A DNA stretch of 64,000 bases from JAYTQG01 sp043746815 (GTDB lineage Bacteria; Actinomycetota; Thermoleophilia; Miltoncostaeales; Miltoncostaeaceae). Each line of letters opens with the position of its first letter. Positions within the stretch are counted from its first letter, which is position 1. The position numbers were made by a program, and so were the translations under genes. Under the pieces are notes generated by a model. That model did not search any database, was not told the DNA's origin, and saw only the letters and a program-made list of their open reading frames with translations. Where the stretch lies: positions 1 through 64,000 of the forward strand of contig JAYTQG010000144.1 of assembly GCA_043746815.1 (NCBI GenBank), in the 5' to 3' direction. Below, one piece after another: positions 58,881 through 64,000 of the stretch.

Positions 58881-61237
58881 GCGCGACACGGACCGTCGCA
58901 ACCCTCGAACTGCCGGTGCTTCCCCTGAAAGGGGCGGTGATCTTTCCGGAGGGGATCGCGCCACTTGCCATCGGTGAGCCGCGATCGATCCGCCTGGTTG
59001 ACGAACTGATGAACCGGCCCGAGCGGCGCCTCGCATTGGTCACCGCGCGCGACGCAGAGGCCACCGAACCTGCGCCCGATGATCTCTACACAATCGGCAC
59101 GCTGGCCGAGGTTCAGCGACTCTTGCGTGTCCCGGATGGTTCCCTACGAGTACTTGTTCAGGGCATCTCGCGCATTCGCATTGGCGACTACGTCGAGACT
59201 GAGCCATTTCTGGTCGCGCACACCCAGGAAATCCCCGACCGGATCGGGCGCAAGAAGCAGGTCGAAGCGCTTGCCCGAAACCTCCAGTCCATCTTCAGTC
59301 GGATCGTGGACCTGGTCCCGTACCTGCCCGAAGAGCTCCACATGGCCGTCGCCAATGCCGACGATCCGGCGATGCTCTCGCACTTGGTCGCAGCAACCAT
59401 GCGCTTCTCGACCCAGGAGAAACAGGACCTCCTGGAGGAGCCAAACCTCGAAAAGCGCCTCCGTCGCCTCACTGTCCTCGTCAACCGTGAGCTTGAGGTG
59501 TTGGAGCTCGGGGCCAAGATTCAGAGTGAAGTCCAATCCGATATGGATAAGGGCCAGCGCGAGTACTTCCTGCGCCAGCAGTTGCGGGCGATTCAGGAGG
59601 AGCTCGGTGAGACCGACGAGACCCAGGCGGAGATCAACGAACTTCGAGCGCTCCTGGAAGAGCGCGACCCGCCGGAGGAGATCCGCAAAGCGGCGGAGCG
59701 GGAGCTGGATCGTCTCGCTCGGATCCCACCAGCCTCCGCAGAGCATTCAGTCATCCGAACCTACCTTGACTGGATCCTCTCGATCCCGTGGAATCGCAGC
59801 ACGCTCGATAACCTCGATCTGAAACGCGCGCAGTCGATCCTGGACGAGGATCACTACGGCATCGACAAGGTCAAAGACCGCATCCTCGAACAGCTTGCGG
59901 TGGCGCGGCTGAAGCCCGACGCAAAAGGGGCCATTCTCTGCTTCGTTGGCCCACCGGGCGTCGGAAAGACGTCGCTCGGAAAGTCGGTCGCCCGTGCCCT
60001 GGAACGCAACTTTTCGCGGATCTCTGTTGGTGGTGTTCGCGACGAGAGCGAGATTCGTGGCCACCGGCGCACCTACATCGGAGCAATGCCGGGAACGCTG
60101 GTCCGGGCTCTGCGCGACGCGGACTCGATGAACCCCGTCTTCATGATCGACGAGATCGACAAGATGGGGAGCGACTACCGCGGAGATCCCTCCTCGGCAA
60201 TGCTCGAAGTACTCGACCCCGCCCAGAACAACACCTTCCGGGACCACTACATCGATCTACCGATTGACCTCTCGCGGGTGATGTTCATCTGCACCGCGAA
60301 CGTCCTCGACACGATCCCTCGCCCCCTGCTGGATCGGATGGAGGTCATTCAACTCTCGGGCTACACCGAGGAGGAGAAACTCCACATCGCACGTCGGTAC
60401 CTCGTTCCGCGACAACTCGAGGCAAACGGCCTCACGGCCGCGCAGTTGAAGTTCTCCGATGCTGGCCTGCGCACAGTGATTGGCGAGTACACCCGCGAGG
60501 CAGGTGTCCGTGGCCTGGAACGCCGTATTGGCTCGCTTGCGCGCCGCACTGCCCGCGAGATTGCCGAGGGCAAGACAAAACGGGTCACCATGGGCGCCGC
60601 CAGGATTCGCGAGATCCTCGGTCCGGAGCGTATTCAGAACGAGACCAGGCGTCGCACTCGCGAGCCTGGTGTCGCGACGGGCCTTGCGGTCACCGGCGCC
60701 GGTGGCGAGATCCTGTTTGTGGAGGCCAGCACGATGGTTGGCACCGGACGCCTCACCGTCACTGGACAGTTGGGCGAGGTGATGAGCGAGTCCGCCCAGG
60801 CCGCGGTCAGTTACGTCCGGGCAAACCGCGAGCACCTTGGCTTGGCGATCACCGAGGACTTCTTCCAAACCCATGACATCCACCTCCACGTTCCTGCCGG
60901 AGCGATCCCGAAGGACGGCCCGTCGGCGGGTGTCACGATGGTTACCGCGCTGATGTCCAGCCTCTCGGGCCGCCACGTTCGCCCCGAGGTCGCGATGACC
61001 GGTGAGATCACCCTCAGCGGGCAGGTCCTTCCGATCGGCGGTGTCAAGGAGAAGGTCCTCGCGGCTCACCGGGCTGGGATTCGTACGGTCATCATCCCGA
61101 AGCAAAACGAGTCCGGGCTGGGTGACGTTCCGAAGGATCTCCGCAATGAGATGACCGTCATCGCCGCCGACCGGATCGACCAGGTTTTGGAGGCGGCTCT
61201 TGCTCCTGCCCGTCGCCGACGCCCATCTGGCGTATAG
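58877..61237 (+). CDS. lon: ATP-dependent Lon protease
   Basis: This 786-residue LonA has an N-terminal substrate domain (LPVLPLKGAVIFPEG) and a helical linker. The AAA+ module has Walker A GPPGVGKTS (K364), FMIDEIDKMGSDYRGDP as Walker B and an arginine finger region. The protease domain has catalytic S683 in KDGPSAGVTM and K724 in GGVKEKVLAAHRAG. Length is typical. It degrades misfolded and regulatory proteins in the cytosol. GTG 58877 overlaps the hsp20 stop as GTGA. Confidence 0.97.
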   Translation: MSATRTVATLELPVLPLKGAVIFPEGIAPLAIGEPRSIRLVDELMNRPERRLALVTARDAEATEPAPDDLYTIGTLAEVQRLLRVPDGSLRVLVQGISRIRIGDYVETEPFLVAHTQEIPDRIGRKKQVEALARNLQSIFSRIVDLVPYLPEELHMAVANADDPAMLSHLVAATMRFSTQEKQDLLEEPNLEKRLRRLTVLVNRELEVLELGAKIQSEVQSDMDKGQREYFLRQQLRAIQEELGETDETQAEINELRALLEERDPPEEIRKAAERELDRLARIPPASAEHSVIRTYLDWILSIPWNRSTLDNLDLKRAQSILDEDHYGIDKVKDRILEQLAVARLKPDAKGAILCFVGPPGVGKTSLGKSVARALERNFSRISVGGVRDESEIRGHRRTYIGAMPGTLVRALRDADSMNPVFMIDEIDKMGSDYRGDPSSAMLEVLDPAQNNTFRDHYIDLPIDLSRVMFICTANVLDTIPRPLLDRMEVIQLSGYTEEEKLHIARRYLVPRQLEANGLTAAQLKFSDAGLRTVIGEYTREAGVRGLERRIGSLARRTAREIAEGKTKRVTMGAARIREILGPERIQNETRRRTREPGVATGLAVTGAGGEILFVEASTMVGTGRLTVTGQLGEVMSESAQAAVSYVRANREHLGLAITEDFFQTHDIHLHVPAGAIPKDGPSAGVTMVTALMSSLSGRHVRPEVAMTGEITLSGQVLPIGGVKEKVLAAHRAGIRTVIIPKQNESGLGDVPKDLRNEMTVIAADRIDQVLEAALAPARRRRPSGV

Positions 61238-61280
61238 CCTCACACCCGTCAGTACCACCAACGATAGGAGTGCACGCGAT

Positions 61281-61745
61281 ATGGCAATCGAAGTTGGCCA
61301 AGAAGCCCCCGATTTCACCCTTCCAAACGGCGGCGGCGACAAGGTAAGCCTGTCTGACTTTCGTGGCCAAAACGTCGTCCTCGCGTTCTTCCCGCTTGCC
61401 TTCTCGGGAGTGTGCACGGCACAGTTCACGGCAATCGGCCAGGCTGAGAGCCAGTACTCCGAGAGCAACGCGCAGGTGATCGGCGTCTCCGTCGACAGCC
61501 ACTACGCCCTCGCGGCATGGTCCGAGCAGGTTGGCCTGTCCAACACCGTCCTCCTCGCGGACTTCGAGCCCAAGGGTGACGTGGCAAGGGCGTATGGGAC
61601 CTACCTCGACATGGGATTCTCAAACCGCGCGACCTTCATCATCGACAAGGACGGCATTGTTCGGGACATCCAGATCATGGGGATTCCGACCGACTCGCCG
61701 GACGTCGACCAGTACTTCCAGACGCTGGCTACGTGTCCCGTCTAG
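61281..61745 (+). CDS. AhpE-like peroxiredoxin
   Basis: This 154-residue thiol peroxidase has the peroxidatic C45 in FFPLAFSGVCTAQF and the usual AIEVGQEAPDFTLPN start, closely resembling mycobacterial AhpE in length and motif. The only other cysteine is C152, three residues from the end, which could form a resolving disulfide not found in classical one-cysteine AhpE. It reduces hydroperoxides in the cytosol, probably with thioredoxin or mycothiol-type reductants. GGAG lies ten bases before ATG 61281; the longer frame is the lon end region. Confidence 0.92.
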   Translation: MAIEVGQEAPDFTLPNGGGDKVSLSDFRGQNVVLAFFPLAFSGVCTAQFTAIGQAESQYSESNAQVIGVSVDSHYALAAWSEQVGLSNTVLLADFEPKGDVARAYGTYLDMGFSNRATFIIDKDGIVRDIQIMGIPTDSPDVDQYFQTLATCPV

Positions 61746-61816
61746 GTCGAATGCTTGCCGGACCGAGTCGCCGTCGGCAGACTGGGAGTGCTGCACCATC
61801 AACTTCCGGAGGAAGC

Positions 61817-61951
61817 ATGATCTGTAAGCACGAGTCCTGCACCTGCGAGGCCCGCGAAGGCGACGACTACTGCTCCGATTGGTGCAACGGCGCTACCGGT
61901 TCAGAGTGCCACTGCCACCACGGCACCTGCCACGCCCCGCACCACCACTAA
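61817..61951 (+). CDS. Bacterial metallothionein-like protein
   Basis: This 44-residue protein contains eight Cys (3, 8, 10, 19, 23, 31, 33, 38) and eight His, with the order CKHESCTC, DDYCSDWC, ECHCHHGTC and a His-triplet end. That matches the SmtA/BmtA metallothionein family, where CxCxxxxxxYCSxxC and a His/Cys loop bind a Zn cluster. GGAGGA lies 3 nt before ATG 61817. It should bind Zn, Cd or Cu(I) in the cytosol; which metal cannot be told. Its stop overlaps the rlmN stop by four bases on the other strand. Confidence 0.85.
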   Translation: MICKHESCTCEAREGDDYCSDWCNGATGSECHCHHGTCHAPHHH

Positions 61952-62958
61952 GGGGTTGCGAGAGCGAGCTGACCACACGCGGCGTCAATATCGGCGCCGC
62001 GTGAGCGTCGCACCGATGCCTCGATGCCGGCCCGCGAGAGCGCAAGAATGAAGCGTTCGCGACGCTCAGAGGAGCTTCCCCGGTGGGGTCCGCTCGTCGG
62101 GTTGTACTCGATGATGTTCACGTGGAAACGACCGTCGCGGATCACTGATGCGAGTCGCTTGGCCTGCTCCGGGCTGTCGTTCACCCGGTCCAAGAGCAGA
62201 TACTCAATGAAGATCCGGCGGCCCGTTGTATCGCAGTAGCGTCGACACGCGCCCATCAGGTTTGCAATCGGATAGCGGTTATTGATCGGCATCAACTTCG
62301 AGCGGGTCTCGTCGTCGGCCGCATGCAACGAAATTGCGAGGCGCACCGGCAGTGGGTGCTCGGCGAGGGCGGCGATCCCAGGAACCCAGCCCGCTGTTGA
62401 GATTGCCAGGCGCCGGGCGGAGAGGCCAAGGAGTGAGGGGTCATGCATCCCACCGCAGGCCTCAAGGACCGCATCGAGATTGTGCATCGGCTCGCCCATG
62501 CCCATGAACACCACATTTGTGAGGCGCGCGCCATCCTCCTCGGCTTCCGCTGCCGCGAGGAGTGCCTGGTCCAGAATTTCTTCGGGATACAGGTTCCGCC
62601 CGGGCCCAAGCTGGCCGGTGGCACAGAACGTACAGCCGAGCGAGCATCCCGCCTGGCTCGACACGCAGAGTGTTCGGCGCCCCTCTGCATGAGCAATCAG
62701 GACCATTTCGAAGCGCTGCCCGTCACGGGCTCGCAGGCGCCACTTCAGCGTTCCGTCGGTCGAGCGCAGGCGCTTCTCGGTGATGAACGACCACAACGGC
62801 CGCGTGTCCGTCAGTCGGCCGCGCAGTTCTTTGCCGAGCGTCGTGACGTCCTCCCACTCCGCGGCACCTCGCATTTTGGCCTGGGCGACCTGCTGGGCAC
62901 GGTAGGCGGGCTGGCCCCATTCGCTGAGGATTCCGTTGATGTCTGGTGCTGTCGTCAC
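61948..62958 (-). CDS. rlmN: 23S rRNA/tRNA adenine C2-methyltransferase RlmN
   Basis: This 336-residue radical-SAM enzyme methylates A2503 of 23S rRNA and A37 of some tRNAs. It has the CxxxCxxC cluster motif in GCSLGCTFCATG, FMGMGEPMHN, YLLLDRVNDSPEQA, and the catalytic C-terminal cysteine in DIDAACGQLA. GTG 62958 lies 7 nt after TACGCT; the longer frame to 63015 is rejected for that reason. It is tail to tail with the metallothionein-like gene. Confidence 0.95.
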   Translation of the reverse strand: MTTAPDINGILSEWGQPAYRAQQVAQAKMRGAAEWEDVTTLGKELRGRLTDTRPLWSFITEKRLRSTDGTLKWRLRARDGQRFEMVLIAHAEGRRTLCVSSQAGCSLGCTFCATGQLGPGRNLYPEEILDQALLAAAEAEEDGARLTNVVFMGMGEPMHNLDAVLEACGGMHDPSLLGLSARRLAISTAGWVPGIAALAEHPLPVRLAISLHAADDETRSKLMPINNRYPIANLMGACRRYCDTTGRRIFIEYLLLDRVNDSPEQAKRLASVIRDGRFHVNIIEYNPTSGPHRGSSSERRERFILALSRAGIEASVRRSRGADIDAACGQLALATP

Positions 62959-62965
62959 GGCGAAG

Positions 62966-62971
62966 AGCGTA
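62966..62971 (-). promoter_or_regulatory. -10 element for rlmN, leaderless
   Basis: TACGCT on the minus strand ends 7 nt before GTG 62958. The same hexamer begins the 38-bp module before lipB and rmlD. Confidence 0.55.
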
Positions 62972-63042
62972 GCCCATCGCCACCTCTCGGTTGTGCGGAG
63001 TGAACGCGCCCCCAAGGGGATGTTTCGGACTACGCCGTCTGT

Positions 63043-63198
63043 TCACCAGACGCGGGGAGCGAGTTTGTCCCAGAGCAGTGATCGACACCTCGCAAATCCA
63101 TGGTCGGCGGTGCCCAAAACAAGGCCGGGTTCCGTGGTCAGGGCAGCGAGCTGAACATCGGGTACGTCGTTGGCGCTGAGTCCTGGAGTAGGCGCTCC
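63043..63198 (-). pseudogene. Remnant of a VapC-type PIN-domain toxin
   Basis: In the 319-bp gap between rlmN and the ABC gene, about 50 codons on the minus strand read NDVPDVQLAALTTEPGLVL, then GTADHGFARC and a stop after PRVW. This matches the C-terminal end of VapC ribonucleases, including two acidic positions of the PIN site. No PIN N-terminus (first Asp motif) or antitoxin is found upstream in any frame, so it looks like a decayed toxin gene. I see nothing else in the gap except the two flanking -10 elements. Confidence 0.65.
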
Positions 63199-63264
63199 GG
63201 ACACCGTTCTGCCGGACGAGGAGGTTCGCTCGCGCGACGGAGGCGCACGCATCGGCCTGGGTGT

Positions 63265-63270
63265 TAGCGT
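63265..63270 (+). promoter_or_regulatory. -10 element for the ABC exporter gene, leaderless
   Basis: TAGCGT lies 7 nt before GTG 63278, with no ribosome site between. Confidence 0.5.
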
Positions 63271-63277
63271 CCGCACG

Positions 63278-64000
63278 GTGAGTCCAGACAACGGGCAGAC
63301 CGCCCCTCGTGGGGAAGTGGCGCGCCTGATCGCGCTGGCCAAACCACATCGGGGTGCCCTGGTCGCGGGTGTCGCGGTCGGCTTGGTCGGTGCGGCGGCC
63401 GCCCTGGCGCAGCCGCTTATTGCGGCCCGCATCATCAGGGCACTCGCGGATGACCGCTCACTTCGGGGGCCGCTGACGCTCCTGGTGGTGCTCGTCCTCC
63501 TTGGCGCAGTTGCGGCGACGATCTCTGCGTGGCTCCTGGAGCGCAGCGCCGAGAACATCGTTCGCGACGCCCGCCGGTCGCTCGCATCTCGTCTCCTGCG
63601 CCTTCAAATCGGTGCGATCGACGGGCAAAAGAGCGGCGACCTGATCTCGCGGGTCACCTCCGATACAACCTACCTCCGGGCGGTCGCAATCGGGGCCCTG
63701 GACGCTGGCATCACCGCGACAATCACGCTGGTGGTCGCTGCCGTCCTGATGGCATTCGTCGATTTCCCGCTTTTTCTGACGACGCTCGTCGTTCTCGCCG
63801 CGACGCTGGCGCTTATCGGGATCATCCTGCCGCGGATTGTGGGAGCGTCGAAACGGTCGCAAGATGCCGTCGGTGAGATCGGTGCGGCCCTCCAACGCTC
63901 CCTTGGGGCGATCCGAACCGTGAAGGCAGCCGGTGCGGAACGCCGTGAGACCCAGAGTGCCGTGGCGGCAACCGATCGTGCGGCAGCCGAAGGTCGGCGG
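63278..64000 (+). CDS. ABC exporter, membrane domain (partial, C-terminus outside window)
   Basis: The visible 241 residues form the start of an MsbA-like half transporter. A basic N-terminus (LIALAKPHRGALVAG) leads to a first membrane pair, the conserved ERSAENIVRDARRSLASRLLRL segment, and SGDLISRVTSDTTYLRAV, which is the usual EAA-like loop of ABC_membrane exporters. More membrane spans and ALQRSLGAIRTVKAAGAE follow. The ATP-binding domain would lie beyond the window. GTG 63278 was chosen from the TAGCGT placed seven bases upstream. The substrate is unknown. Confidence 0.87.
   Translation, partial: MSPDNGQTAPRGEVARLIALAKPHRGALVAGVAVGLVGAAAALAQPLIAARIIRALADDRSLRGPLTLLVVLVLLGAVAATISAWLLERSAENIVRDARRSLASRLLRLQIGAIDGQKSGDLISRVTSDTTYLRAVAIGALDAGITATITLVVAAVLMAFVDFPLFLTTLVVLAATLALIGIILPRIVGASKRSQDAVGEIGAALQRSLGAIRTVKAAGAERRETQSAVAATDRAAAEGRR

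Noticed and set aside
1..64000. tRNA, rRNA, CRISPR arrays, IS elements, prophage genes
   Set aside because: I looked for cloverleaf-like sequences, regularly spaced repeats, transposase motifs and phage structural genes and saw none.

Overview
This 64 kb, high-G+C, gene-dense window looks like a chromosomal segment of an actinomycete-type (Actinomycetota) bacterium, possibly of a deep class such as Thermoleophilia. The lineage guess rests on an F420-type luciferase-like oxidoreductase, a GpgS-type glucosyl-3-phosphoglycerate synthase, an AhpE-like peroxiredoxin, a SpoIID protein with its GHGVG motif at the N-terminus, many GTG starts, and TANNNT hexamers placed 7-9 nt before start codons (leaderless mRNAs). 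I see no rRNA, tRNA, CRISPR array, insertion sequence or prophage.

1-19.7 kb is one long minus-strand exopolysaccharide operon. It is read from 19710 leftwards and runs off the window. Its order is: F420-type oxidoreductase, secreted protein, secreted glycoside hydrolase, FlgD/Ig-like protein, O-antigen ligase/polymerase, GT4, second ligase/polymerase, GT4, pseudo-deacetylase-GT4 fusion, MurJ-type flippase, GT4, initiating sugar-phosphate transferase, ATP-grasp, Wzz-like chain-length protein, two GT2 enzymes, DUF2304 and a membrane GT39-like protein. Most junctions are 4-bp NTGA overlaps; the flippase can only start at CTG.

19.8-27.6 kb holds a TPR-GGDEF diguanylate cyclase, moaC coupled to trehalose-6-phosphate synthase otsA, an M28-like membrane protein that has lost its metal ligands, and moeA coupled to a GT4. 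27.6-38.3 kb is membrane glycosylation and wall synthesis: a DPM-type GT2 operon with a flippase-like protein, DUF2079 and a PIG-V-type mannosyltransferase, then a large membrane protein, a class A PBP and a second PIG-V-type enzyme.

38.3-40.7 kb is a thiol-redox locus: trxB-trxA and a CsoR-family repressor with unusual ligand positions, divergent from ccdA. A perfect CsoR-type palindrome lies between them. ccdA runs straight into a UDP-GlcNAc 2-epimerase. 42.4-45.4 kb encodes a dehydrogenase, an oxidoreductase and an acyltransferase of the UDP-GlcNAc(3NAc)A type; the aminotransferase is absent. 45.4-49.7 kb holds SpoIID and rmlA-rmlD-rmlB without rmlC. A 38-bp promoter/leader module before rmlD is repeated before lipB.

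49.8-64 kb: gpgS facing a glycerate kinase; a two-component system operon with an SDR and that kinase; htrA, a GNAT acetyltransferase and lipB; hsp20-lon; an AhpE-like peroxiredoxin; a 44-residue metallothionein-like protein; rlmN; a vapC toxin remnant; and the start of an ABC exporter.
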